A stretch of DNA of 64,000 nucleotides from Diphasiastrum complanatum (lineage: Eukaryota; Streptophyta; Lycopodiopsida; Lycopodiales; Lycopodiaceae): NCBI GenBank assembly GCA_029204225.1, contig CM055092.1:15276059-15340058 (forward strand). Direction: 5' to 3'. This document shows positions 11,957 to 23,299 of this stretch, one piece after another (the first letter of the stretch is position 1; each line of letters starts with the position of its first letter). Made by a program: the position numbers and the translations under genes. The notes beneath the pieces were generated by a model. It was not told the origin of the DNA. It saw only the letters and a program-made list of their open reading frames with translations, and did no database searches.

Positions 11957-12827
11957 TGTTGGGAGTTGAAAGAGGATGTGAGAGTGTGAGAAACTAAAAT
12001 AGCTCGAAAATAAATGAACACAAAAAGAAGCGAACTCGAAACTTGAATGAGAAATGAACTCAAATGGAAAGTGTTCGTGTGCAGCAGAATGAGCTATATA
12101 ACTCTTTTTCTAGGCATGACTACGCCTATCAAAAATGACCAAAACGTTAGTGATAGAAATCACGGTCGATCTAATTATGTAGCCAAACATTAAGCAACAA
12201 AACATCAGAAGAATAATTTGTCGTGAACAGCTAGACAAATTATTAGTCGTGAATGATTCACGACTAGACTAAGCTCGACTGATAATCAGTCGCAAAAGGC
12301 AAGACTAAATATTAGTCGCTAACAGCTAGACTAGTAATAATTTGCTAAGAATAGATTACCAGATTGAGCAATAAGAGAGTCAGACAGAATGTAGAAAAGC
12401 ATAACAAAATTGACACAAATCTAAATGCAGAACAAAACAGAACTATTATCAGATTAAGTATAGCAAAATATACATGTCAATAATGCTGTGGAGCGCAAGA
12501 CAATAGCGGATGAAACCGCATGCTCTACAAAGCTAATTCAATCTGTAAAAGGAATGAACCTATTACTGACAATACAAAAGAATCAATGCACAAGGCATCT
12601 ACTTCATCTATCTCTGATAAGTTTCTGATGCTATTATTTCATTGTTATCTCACATCTTGTCATATATATACACAATTTTACAGGTGTGTAGATGAAGAAA
12701 GTACAAAGTGGATGTGCTGTCTATAGGAGATTGTGGGTGGCTATTGTTGTTGTCAAATCTGTTAGCATTGTTGCATGAGATGAGCGTGAGAAGGCCGTGA
12801 CGTCAGCCTTTGTTCAAATGAATGTTT
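11957..12827 (-). repeat. 5' LTR of the deleted copia element, truncated
   Basis: Begins TGTTGGGAGTTG on the plus strand and follows the left LTR until similarity stops near 12,827. The last 220 or so bases of the other copy are absent. The sequence after it (12,828-13,013) leads to the long GA tract and shows no match to the left LTR. Confidence 0.75.
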
Positions 12828-13013
12828 ATCAACCATATTCATGCTACAACTTCTGGTAAATCCAAAAAACAATTGGAAGGATAGCGGTCCATCGCATTTC
12901 TAAATGCATTACGTACTGAAAAATGCTTGCAACTTTGCTCATACAAAGAGCTTATGGTAATAGCATCCACAAGCGTTCTTTTCAATCACAATCACCGTAC
13001 GGTAGAGCACCAG

Positions 13014-13281
<268 letters not shown>

Positions 13282-13879
13282 TCCTCTTTCTACTTCCATT
13301 GTTGAAGGACCTCCAATTTTCTTTGTATGTGATCTATCTATGGATGTTGAATGCTTGATGTTTTTGTTAATCATGCTATCACATTCAAGCTTATTCATTT
13401 GCACAAGCATTCTCCACTCTTAGTTCATGAAACTAAATCCATAAGATCGACATTATAAAAAACAAGTGTTAGATCCATTCTCCACAAGAAGTGATCATTA
13501 AGATCCATTGGTAGGAAGTTTTAATACATAGTTCACCTCCCTTGAGAAGATCAACCTCAAATTTCAAGAGGAGAAGATCTAGAGCCATTGATGCCCATGA
13601 AAGCAAAAAGAACCAAAAACAAGAAGAAGAGAACTTTAAAGATGAACACTCCTTTCCCTATCTAGGCACCATTCCATGATTAGATCATGTGCTAAGGTTA
13701 GTGAGAAGACTTAGTTGCCTAGATCCTCACTTCTAAACTAGTTTTACGTTTTCCTCATTGGATCCAAAGCAGTACTACACTCACCTGGTTGTAGATCCAC
13801 AAACCGGCCCCATTCTTAGCCTCTAAAGCTACATCCTTTGGGACGCACAAAGAAGGGAATTTAATATAGAGACAAAGAT

Positions 13880-15450
13880 AACATTCTTAGATATGATCTT
13901 GCTAAAGTAGAGAAGATCAAGACTCAAGCTACATTAATAGTTAAAAATAAACATTCTACTCCTATAACAAAATCATCTTATCATGAAATACCTAGAAAAT
14001 TCACAAGATCTTCAACCAAGCCTATTAGATATGGTTCTGATGAATTCAAAAGTTATGTTGTCATGAAATAGAAATTAAAGAACCAAATACATACATCATA
14101 GGAGGAATGATTTAAAGCATTGGACAATGAATATTCATCCATAATGCACAATTAAACTTGAGAATTATGTGGACTTTCACCTAATAAGAAGCTTATTGGA
14201 ACAAAATGGGTGTATTGAATAAAGTTGAATGCAGCTGGCTCAATCGATAGATACAAAGCAAAGTTAGTAGCAAAGAAATTCACACAATAACATGGTATAG
14301 ATTATTTTAAAACTTTTCCACCATTTGCAGAACTAAACATTACTAGAATAGTCATATCTCTTGGTACTCATTGTTATTGTTCTTTATGTATATGGATGTG
14401 AAATGTGCTTTTTTGAATTGTCCATATGTATTGAGAAAATATATATCGAACAACCATTGGACCAATAAATGGTTATAGGACAACAAAACTTGGTTTGAAG
14501 GCTCAAAAAGGCTTTTATGGACTAAAGTAAGTGCATTGTGTTGTGTATCATCATGTTAATGCTTTCTTTTTTACATTTTGGTCTTCAAAATTACACATGC
14601 TATAATAAAAAAAATGTAGTAGTGAAATTGTTATCATTGCTTTATATGTTTATGAGTTGATAATCACAAGAAATGATCGATTCTTGATCCAAGAAGTGAG
14701 AAGCTGACAATCCACTCATTTCAATATGAAAGACTTAAGAAATTTGCATCATTGCTTGGGTATTGAAATAGGTAGAGAACATGATACAAATTCGTTTTTC
14801 TAAAAATAAAAATAAAAATTTATAGCTAATTAAAAAAACTCATAAGGGAAGTTGTATACCTCTATCCACACTTTGATTCTAGTCAGAAATTTTTCTAGGA
14901 GGATATGTTTGAAAAAGTAGATGAAAATTTGTTCATAAGTATGGTAGGTAGTTTACCGCAGTCTTAAAATATCTATGTGGAATTGAAGCTCATGGACTCA
15001 AGTCTCAAAATTAATTAGCTTTTGAATTTATGTGGATGTTGATTGGGTAGGTAATGTAGATGATCAACTACAAGCTTTATTTTTCAGCTAGATGGAAGTG
15101 CATTCCTTGGATGAGTAAAAAGCAAAACACAATTGCATTGTCATCAACCAAAGAAGAATATAAAGCACAAACAAGCTCAACTTGTGAGGCCATTTTATTG
15201 AGTTTATTGTAGGAATTTGAAGTCTTGGATGGAGCACCAACGAAACTACTTTGTGAAGCACAGTAGCACACTTCTAGCAAAGAATCTCATCTTCCACACA
15301 AGAACAAAGCCCAGGATCCAATTTCGCTTTCTTCAAATATATATTCAAGAAGACAATACATAATTGGTGTATTCTCCAACTCAAAAGCAAGTTGTGATGA
15401 ACGTGTATAATTTAAAGCTTCTATGTGTATCACATTTCAAGCTAAGGAGG
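13880..15450 (+). pseudogene. Decayed Ty1/copia pol (RT-RNase H), plus strand
   Basis: Copia RT blocks appear in order on the plus strand across many stops: NEYSSIMHN, KLIGTKWVY, DRYKAKLVAKKFTQ, GIDYFKTFPPFAE and GFYGLK near 14,510. A YVDD-like region near 14,650 follows, then the RNase H blocks IPWMSKKQNTIALSSTKEEY near 15,110. It ends at a polypurine-like AAGGAGG (15,444-15,450). It is dead through many stops and indels. No intact LTR pair was found. Confidence 0.75.
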
Positions 15451-15455
15451 TATTA
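15441..15455 (+). other. Polypurine tract / LTR junction of the decayed copia
   Basis: GCTAAGGAGG is followed by TATTAGAATATT, which reads like a copia LTR start with its TG mutated. It directly follows the RNase H remnant, as expected. The far end of this LTR was not located. Confidence 0.4.
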
Positions 15456-16252
15456 GAATATTAAAAAAGAAATGTGACATGGTAATCATGTGCACAATCA
15501 ATAAGGAGGGGCCTGTGACCACTAGGAAGATATATAGATAAGAAAGTAGTTGAGTGACTCACTTTAACTTATAGATATGCCATGCTAGATGGCAACTTCT
15601 AGTTACATGCATGGAAGCATGGGCATGTATATTATGTATTGTTCTTTTATTGATGATAATGAATATATATGTTCTATTGTGGTGCTAATACTTTTGTTCT
15701 TTGTGTTTCATTCTCATATGTTTCATTTCAACAAGTGTAATGATCTAATTTGTGAACCAAATTTTGAATCATAACATTATACATTCTTGAAAAAATTACA
15801 AAATGTGGAATTAGTAGAGTCGAGCAAGTTTTGGCCACAAGTTTGTGCCCAATACGGCCCACCTCAAACTGAATATATGAGCATGTTCCACAACATGCCA
15901 TGAGTTTGATTTGCTTTCTTTAATTGTTTTTGGCTAGGAATGTTGCAAGGTAGCATTCCAGTAGCCTTGGTTAACAAAGCCTATCTTCACACGTGTTGTA
16001 TGACGCATGTATGCCAACAACAAAAGATGCATTGCTTTATGTAGTAATCAATGGGCTACCCCTGTTAGATTCTTCTTGATCCCATGGGTTGATAATACCA
16101 AAAAGCAACAAAAAAGCCTACAAAATGCAAAACCATGCTCCAATATATTTGATCCCCTTAAAATTAAAAAACGTTTTGCGTACATTGAAGAGTCCTGGCC
16201 ACTTATGGGTTCCTTACATTTGTCAGCCTCCTCCTTATCTACTCATACACTA

Positions 16253-16255
<3 letters not shown>

Positions 16256-16300
<45 letters not shown>
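16256..16300. repeat. (CT)n microsatellite, 45 bp
   Basis: Perfect CT repeats about 365 bases upstream of the open frame at 16,666. CT/GA tracts are common in plant 5' untranslated regions and promoters, so it may be part of that gene's leader. That role is inferred. Confidence 0.95.
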
Positions 16301-16303
<3 letters not shown>

Positions 16304-16665
16304 GCCTCTTCTTTAAATTAGTCTCACCAGGCTACTGATTCCTCCCTCAGCTCCATTGTGTTGCCGTTCTTTGTTGAGCATAGCCTGCTGTCACATGGAG
16401 TTTGAGATCTTGCTATTTCCCATGCTGGGGATCTTGTTTTGCTCCTGGGTTTCCAAGGTGGAGGTCTTGATGGAAGATTGAGGCAGCTGTATTCTAAATA
16501 AAGCAACATATAGTGAGTTTTGGATGGCTAGAATTCTTCTTTTGGCATTGGCATTGCGTGTCTTGAGTATTTAACTGTCTAAAGGAGGAGCTGTAAAACG
16601 CTGGGAAGCACAATACGCATGTGTAAGCCAAAATTGCTTGCTTGCTGTAGCATCATACCGTAAAG

Positions 16666-17418
16666 ATGCAGAGAGGAGAGTCCAAATTCTGCAGCTTTTT
16701 GAATTTTAAGGTTGCTAATAGCGGCATGGACATAAACACCATGTCAACAAAAATTATGAATTTGATGGCTCTGGTTTGGAGCCATCCGATCCTAACCTGC
16801 TGCGTATTGCTCCTGCTTAGCCCCCCACTCTTTCATATTTTCGTCTATTTTTCTCCTCTTCTGATTTCCACTTCACTATTCGTAGTTGCCTTAATAAGCA
16901 TAAAGCCTCATTTTGAGGAAACAATTAAAGAGCATAACGCACAGATCCCGATGACAAGCGAGAGTGGAGTTGAAATTGACCAGGAAGAACATTCTCAGTG
17001 CAAAAGAATGTGTGATAAGCCGATGGGATCGAAGGAAGACTTGCCGTGGTTTCATTGGGTGAAGGTGGCTGAAGGAGTTGGTCGATCGTGGGTTGAGACC
17101 CACCTGAAAGTGGAATGCACAAGTGGGTTCTGCGAGGTGAACGCATTTCCTAGTTCCCATACTACTGCAGGAGCCATTGAACCTGTTCAAGTAGAAAATG
17201 AAGAGCTAGAGAAAGAGCTTGAGTCAAATGACAGACCGATGGCAGTAGCGACAGATCTATCTCCCATAAACTTGATCCAAGAAAGTGAAGCCAAATCTCA
17301 TCAAAATTTGGAGTCTCTTCCAGAGGAATTAGCACCGGCTAATGATTCTGAGTGTCTAGCTGAAGCAGAAAGCAAGCCAGATCATAAAGCAGTGGAAGAA
17401 GAAAGGACCTTGATTTGA
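16666..17418 (+). CDS. Putative membrane protein with acidic tail, 250 codons
   Basis: A clean 250-codon frame ending in TGA, the only long non-transposon frame in the first 27 kb. Met21 (ATG at 16,726) is a plausible alternative start just before the hydrophobic part. Residues about 37-80 form two adjacent hydrophobic segments (LTCCVLLLLSPPLFHIFVYF, then LLISTSLFVVALISI). The rest is hydrophilic and Glu/Ser-rich, with KELES and EEERTL-type runs. The pattern recalls plant proteins with an N-terminal HPF...LLLSPPLF...ISTSL membrane hairpin and a long acidic tail, seen in uncharacterised Arabidopsis proteins. That link is from memory. Known relatives are longer, so this may be one exon or a short paralogue. 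Function unknown. Confidence 0.55.
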   Translation: MQRGESKFCSFLNFKVANSGMDINTMSTKIMNLMALVWSHPILTCCVLLLLSPPLFHIFVYFSPLLISTSLFVVALISIKPHFEETIKEHNAQIPMTSESGVEIDQEEHSQCKRMCDKPMGSKEDLPWFHWVKVAEGVGRSWVETHLKVECTSGFCEVNAFPSSHTTAGAIEPVQVENEELEKELESNDRPMAVATDLSPINLIQESEAKSHQNLESLPEELAPANDSECLAEAESKPDHKAVEEERTLI

Positions 17419-19213
17419 CCTCATGAACAAACAACACCCCCCCAATCTTGAATCTGCTACCGAGCAGCCATTCAGTGCTGACGAGATATTGAGTGGGCAT
17501 TCTTGCTGATAGTAATGCAGTATATATTGATCTAGGCTACCGCGCAAGCACGATCACACGCGCACGTATGCACGCACATGCACACACATTAGACCGGTTG
17601 TGTTTGTTGCTAGGTGACTTTGTAGCTTTCTAAGTCATCTTCTTCAGATCTAAGAGAGTGGTGAGTAGAAGGATCTTGAATATAATTCAAATGAGTTCTA
17701 GAGAGTGTGAGATAGAAATAGTAGAGCTGATCTTTTGTATGTCAATATGATGTATATATCAATATGATGAAGTGATGTTCAATTTATGAAAGTAAATAGC
17801 ACATAGTTTTGATTTGTCCAAATGCATGGGAATTGGGCAACTATGGAGGTGGGCTCTAAAGCCCTTAGCTTTATATTTGCAATATGAGTGGTAGAGTTAG
17901 GAAAGTACATCAATCAATTTGGAGTGGTCTTGCTTTTATTTAGTTCACTCATCTAGTGAGTTCTACTTATTCCCAATTCAAAAAGTTGACATTACAATCA
18001 TGATGATCTACCTTTTGGAGCAAGATTATTGCTAGTGTGAAGTTACAAAATTGAATTTCTAAAGCTTGAGATTGGCTCATTTTGTTACATGTTAATGGCA
18101 TCTTCTCTTTGTCATGACTTTATTGTGGCTCTTTTATTGGATGCTTATTAAAAGAAACGTTCAAAACACACCTATACAAGTGGTCGAACTTGACATAGAT
18201 GCTTACTCAATGGAGCATGGTCCTTGTCATGATGAGGTGTAATGCTAACAGCCTTAAAATGAAGCAATCTTGTGAGTAAAGAGTCCACAATCTTGATTTG
18301 AAGACATCACAATTTGCAATGCAAGAAACATAGATGCATTCCATCACAAATTTGATAATTTCACACAAAATAGCTTTATAAAGTTGACGTTGTATGTATT
18401 GTGGAACTAGCTAAGTCCAGTTGGTTTAACCTAAAAACGCAACAACCTCATGAGGGCAAGTGGAGTTCCCCAAAATTGAGCTTGCCAATGAAAATTGGCC
18501 AAACCTCATTAGTAGTTTGTATTTTGCTTATTTTTTCATTGGTTATAGAAAGTTACACAATAACCTTCTACACCATGACGTTACATAACCTCCCAGTGAT
18601 GACATAACATTAATCTAGAGCCAGGTTCCCCTAATAGCATGGCTTCATATACATAGTGAGAAATTAAACTACCACACATTGCATATTTAAAAGTATTTGT
18701 ATCCATATGAAAATGACAATCACATAAAAAGTTCAAGCACTAGCAATGTAAGTTGTCAAATGATGTACCAATACTATATGGTTTTACAAGACCTTGGTTG
18801 AGGTTTAGGAATTGTGCATAGATTACTCTAATATATCTTGATAAAATGTGTAACTATTGCTAAGTAGATGACACAAAAGGACATGATTGTCGTATGCCCA
18901 TGTTGCAAATGTAATAAATCTTAGTGGACCTTAATTGAGTTGTTTATACAGACATATTTTGTGTTTTTACATTGTGCTTTTGCATTGAGTTGAGATTCAA
19001 CATTGTTGAATTATGTTAGAATTCAACATTGGCTTCCTTCATCAAAGAAATCTGATTAGGGAGATGAGGTTATTTTACATTTCCTACCTAAAAATTTTTA
19101 TTCATTAATCGCCACTTAAGAATTGAATTTAATTCCATCATTGGAATCTTGGATCAAGAGAATATTGAAGCATTGGGCACTAGATTTTTTCATTGATGGA
19201 TGCATATTCACTT
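17419..19213. other. AT-rich intergenic DNA, no supported gene
   Basis: Nothing recognisable is seen apart from a purine-pyrimidine alternating patch at about 17,540-17,590 (CACACG, CGCACG and similar). The first part may hold the 3' untranslated region of the gene ending at 17,418. Confidence 0.45.
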
Positions 19214-19690
19214 TGTCATGTGCCAAATCCAAGCAAGTAGCAATAATAATGGAATCAAAGGTAGAAGCAAGAGAAATTCAAATCATTCATGATAGCATAT
19301 TCACAAGAAGCAAATGGCACAAGGATCTCCATGAAATCTCATTGAAAATGAGCAAATGATTACAAATCATTGAATATAGCATGGATTCATGTGGATTGGG
19401 CACATGAGACCTAGCAAGTGGAAATCCCAAAAGCTCACATTCAAAAAGAGGAAGCTTGATTCTCTCCTTTACAAATGAGCCAAAAGATCCTCAAAGTGAT
19501 ATCTCTTGCCTACTTATAAAAAAATCCCATAACTTATTAAGTGTACTTTGGGCCCTTGTTGGACTATTATCTTTATTTAGGTACTTTGGACCTAAAGAGA
19601 GAACCATCTATTCTAAAGGTTAATAGCTCCTTTGGGCCCAACAAAGCTTACATTGGTCGATATTATAATATATTTTACATACTTTTGTAA
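19214..19690. repeat. Solo-LTR-like dispersed repeat, relative of 38,001-38,524
   Basis: Starts TGTCATGTGCC and matches the start of the LTR at 38,001 (TGTTATGTGCC). Shared blocks continue over more than 400 bases, including CATTCATGATAGCATA, CACAAGGATCTCCATGAAAT and TGTGGATTGGGCACATGAGA. The right end is degraded. No internal region or partner LTR is attached. It is an older, diverged copy of the same family. Confidence 0.7.
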
Positions 19691-20259
19691 AGGAAATCAA
19701 TTTAGAGCTCTCGATGTTTGTGCATCAAACTGGTGGATTTTAGACCCTAAAGAATTCCCATTAAAGTGAGAAAATGGCATTGTTTTCTTAAAAAGTGGGG
19801 TCTCACTTCAATTTGATATCCATTTTATAAGATACAACAAATACTTATCTTAAGGTGCAAAACCATGTAGACCTTTCTATCTTAATGTGTCTTGAAGCAT
19901 CATGCAGGAAAACGATCAATGTGCAATCTCATTCAACAAATCCACCTATTTTGAGCTGCTTAAAATAATATTCAAGAAATCGTGAAATTGATGTCAAACT
20001 TAGACTTTATAATCAATCATACATCTAGTCAAGTCATGGATCATAATGAATAAACAATACAGTAGTTGATATGGTTAATGCACTCTTATTCATAAAATAA
20101 GACTTGAAAATTTGTACAAATAGTTTATCTACTGCATCTCTAATATGCTTATTTGAATGATCTATGAGAGATTCTAACATAGATCATGATAATAGTTTAA
20201 TTTACAGATTCTCTATTTTTTATGTACATGCTTTAGCATTGTCGAATGATCTCTTATTC

Positions 20260-23031
20260 TTCTCTCTTTCTATATATGAGATTATTGCTCCACTGATTGA
20301 CATAGAATATCTGATTTGAAGATTGCATGGTTGTCATAGAAGTCTAAATTTTTGCTCTCTTCATGGATGTCTAAGACACAAAGTCGAGTTCCTCCCGAGT
20401 TTCTGACATTGGGCTTGTACCTGACAAGAAACATTACAATTAAAATAAATAAAAAAATTTAAACTGTTAAGTAGTAAATTTAAAATAAAACTTTGAATTA
20501 AAGTACGAATTAATAATTCACGAATTTAAAAACTTACCACATAGCATATTCTATTCCCGCATTACAGAAAGTCAATAAAGCTATATGTACTGAAGCTGAT
20601 TGCCAAGAGGAATGAAAAATAACAACTCTCCAAATAGGAGACGTTGTGGCTTCGAGAAAGCCTTGCATGAAACTATGAATTTCAATGAATTTGAAAGGAG
20701 AATTATCATTTAATGATTCTTTCATTTGAAATCCATATGGTATATCGGCAATGCAAAGCTTGTAAGTTCTTTTCTTTAATAATTTTGAAATTTCTCTGTA
20801 ATCGCCCTCCTCAACCATGTAAAAGCATGGTTGATCATCGACATTTTTGGAGAGGTAGGTCTCTAATGGATCCTCCTCCGCAATTGTCTCACCTCGTGCA
20901 GCTAGTCTTTTCCTATCCTTTTTTTTTTTGCCTTCACTTTCAAAATATGTCTTTTGAATTGCTCTGGAAGGACTTTGTTTTTCTTATCTTCGGGGGACTG
21001 AAAAAGAAGAAGCTATGTTTAGCATAGGAGATAAAACATAAAGAGACAAGGAAGAAGCTATGCTTAGCACACGAGATAAAATATAAAGAGAAAGAAGTGT
21101 AGCATGGGTGAAGTAAATACCATGTCTCTAAACAAAATAAAAAATGACGCTAAAGCTTGTTTTGGCTGCTCAAAGGATAGAGCCTTTGGCACTCTTCAAA
21201 ATCCTGACAGTTTAACCCTGTCACAAGGGCTTCTTGAACTTTCATGAACAATTTAATGTAATTGTTAGAAATCTTTCAAAAATTTGAGAATCATTTTATT
21301 GAAAAAAGTGACTTGAAAATAAATATTTAAATCATGAATATTACCTCCGAAATTCCTTCCCCATTTTTGGAAGGGAGAGTTGACCATCTACAACTCTAGG
21401 AAAAACACTTATTATTAGCTCTGACGAGCTAATCCCTTGCATGTTCTTCCGTTTTAATATTTCCATTTTTGTAGGAATTGGCTTCAGAGTTTGAGAGATG
21501 ACAACTCTCTTTTTTCCCTTTTGAGACACCTTGAGCAAGTTGGTCTTTTATTTAAAAATCTCCCCACTTGTCAAAAATCTTATCGACAAGGGCCCATACC
21601 TAAAATCAAAAAAGATTTTAATTATTCAAAAACAATTTAAAGAATAGTAAAATAAAGTTCAAAATTTGAATCAAATGACACAAATTTTGAACAGAACATT
21701 CCATGCCAAGCATAGCAAAAAAAAATTACCTGGCCACTACGAAAAGCAAGTTGAAAAAAATTATCATATTTTGTAAGGATCTGCGTAAGATTTTTTGAAT
21801 CAAACGACAGACCTGTCTCTTGAGCTTAAATGCCTTAAGCTCCAATTGATTTACATCTCCAACTTTGGAGACCCTCATGTATTCTTTATGAAAAAATTGA
21901 ATTCTTTGAATTACGGTCATTTTTATGCGATAGTCCCGATTAATATTATGATTCCTGGCAATTAATTTTTCTTCTTCCACTGTCAGGCCAGCAAAGGCAA
22001 TGGCACTAACGATTCAGAAAGAAGGTATATGAAGATACTCTTGGGATGATTGTTTTTGGGCTTGTAAACTATGTATGCCCCCAAGAACAAAAAAATGATA
22101 GGAACCTAAAATAGAAATATCAAAATTTGCAACATCGTTGCATTTTGAGGAATCAACCAAAATTAAAAAAGGCATTACAATGGCCTATGTATGATCTTTA
22201 GATTTTATTATTAGATTATGTACATGTGTTTCATTAGGTTCTCTAACTTCCATTGGCCTATCTTCAGTTATTGGGTCAATAGACGACCTATCACATTGGT
22301 CTATATCCAAAATTAAGGTTGTCTCTCTAATTTTTTTTTGTTTTATGAATTTCCTCTCGAAATGTCTTTTAGGGGGGCGGATAGAAGCACCAAGTAAAGA
22401 CATTTAGGTTCAGATACATTTTTCTTGCTTTCAACAGAAGGAATGGACTTGTGGTGATGGGTAGCCATGGTCTTTGGGTGAGACTTAGGTCTGGTGGGTG
22501 AGGATTCAGAAATATTGTACAATCTTTTTTTTTTGGATGAGGGGCAGTTACAGTGGCCTCAACATTTTCAGTGGTGGGTTTTGTGGCCTCAACAATGGTA
22601 GAAGCAAGCTTGCGAGGTCCCATAGATATAGATTTAGCACTTCGTAATGAATATACCGGATCTTTCCCGTCCGCAATAGCAGCTAACACCAGTTTTAAGC
22701 ATTGCTTCATGCTATGAACGCAAACAAAATACAGGTTTACAACAACATGTGCAAAGAAGTTTATATTAGCTATGCTAAACATAGGACTACTCAATTTTAT
22801 CAAGAGATCTTCTACTTGCAAGGTGCTAGGAATTAAACACTATGCTAAGCATGGAACATTTGTTAATAAACAGTACTGAAAACATGTTATATGATTACAT
22901 ACCAAAGTCACAAGAGCCTTATTAAAGTAAGTTTTGATGGCATCGTCTTGGCAGAGTCGAATCTTAGTCATAGTCTCATTTAGAATGAAAATAGAACGAG
23001 ACTTATCCGTCTCCTTTACTAGGACATTCAC
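20260..23031 (-). pseudogene. Spliced methyltransferase-like gene, degenerate, minus strand
   Basis: Minus-strand coding blocks are separated by introns with good GT-AG ends. The clearest is the intron 20,421-20,537, which joins the exon 20,538-20,997 to 20,260-20,420 with phase agreement and gives an AMWYKPNVRNSGG stretch. Other blocks lie at 21,130-21,230, 21,341-21,600, 21,726-21,990, 22,185-22,403, 22,369-22,821 and 22,840-23,031. The main exon has CIADIPYGF, like motif IV (D/N-P-P-Y) of N6/N4 amino-methyltransferases, then WRVVIFHSSWQS. Lesions include TAA in the block near 21,555 and a frame slip in the poly-A run near 20,925. I cannot name the family, and methyltransferase is inferred from one motif. 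Confidence 0.4.
20538..20997 (-). pseudogene. Exon with DIPYGF motif (methyltransferase-like core)
   Basis: This is the best-preserved exon of the minus-strand gene. Its upstream edge follows TTTTTCAG (minus sense) and its downstream edge precedes GTAAGT. It reads through a basic KVKAKKK stretch, an acidic EEDPLETYL segment, YMVEEGDYREI, then CIADIPYGF and VVIFHSSWQS. The aspartate of the DIPY motif would bind the target amino group in a real amino-methyltransferase. Ile in place of the first Pro is unusual. An A-run near 20,921-20,932 shifts the frame. Confidence 0.45.
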
Positions 23032-23299
23032 ATAACCCTAATCCTAAGGATCCCATATAGTATTTAAGACATGGCCGTTTGAGATTCCAATTAACCAATT
23101 TCTTTCTTGGCTTGTTTCTTATTTGCATTAGGCTATTTTCCTTGTTCAAGTCTATTGAGGTTCACATAGCTTTTTATTTGTTCTATGACCAACACAGGAT
23201 AATGATAAGTTTGTGGAGCACATTTAGTTTTTTGTGTCAATTGTTTTTTTTAAATCTATGATTAGCATAAGTCTTAGTTAATTTTTTTTTTAAGGTTAC

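Larger units (their letters stand above)
9979..12827 (-). mobile_element. Internally deleted Ty1/copia element, minus strand
   Basis: Two related LTRs, 9,979-11,053 and 11,957 to about 12,827, flank only 903 bases of internal DNA on the minus strand. That DNA encodes the second half of RT and the RNase H. Gag, protease, integrase and the front of RT are missing. The LTR at 11,957 ends (minus sense) in AACA, followed by TGGTAT, the first six bases of an initiator-Met primer-binding site. The sequence then passes directly into RT codons. The right (5') LTR lacks about 220 bases present at the end of the left copy, and the left copy lacks about 85 bases present near 12,005-12,095 of the right. 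This is a defective copy. Confidence 0.8.

Noticed and set aside
17530-17590. Alternating CACG/CACA patch as Z-DNA or a promoter
   Set aside because: Short and imperfect, with no gene start near it.
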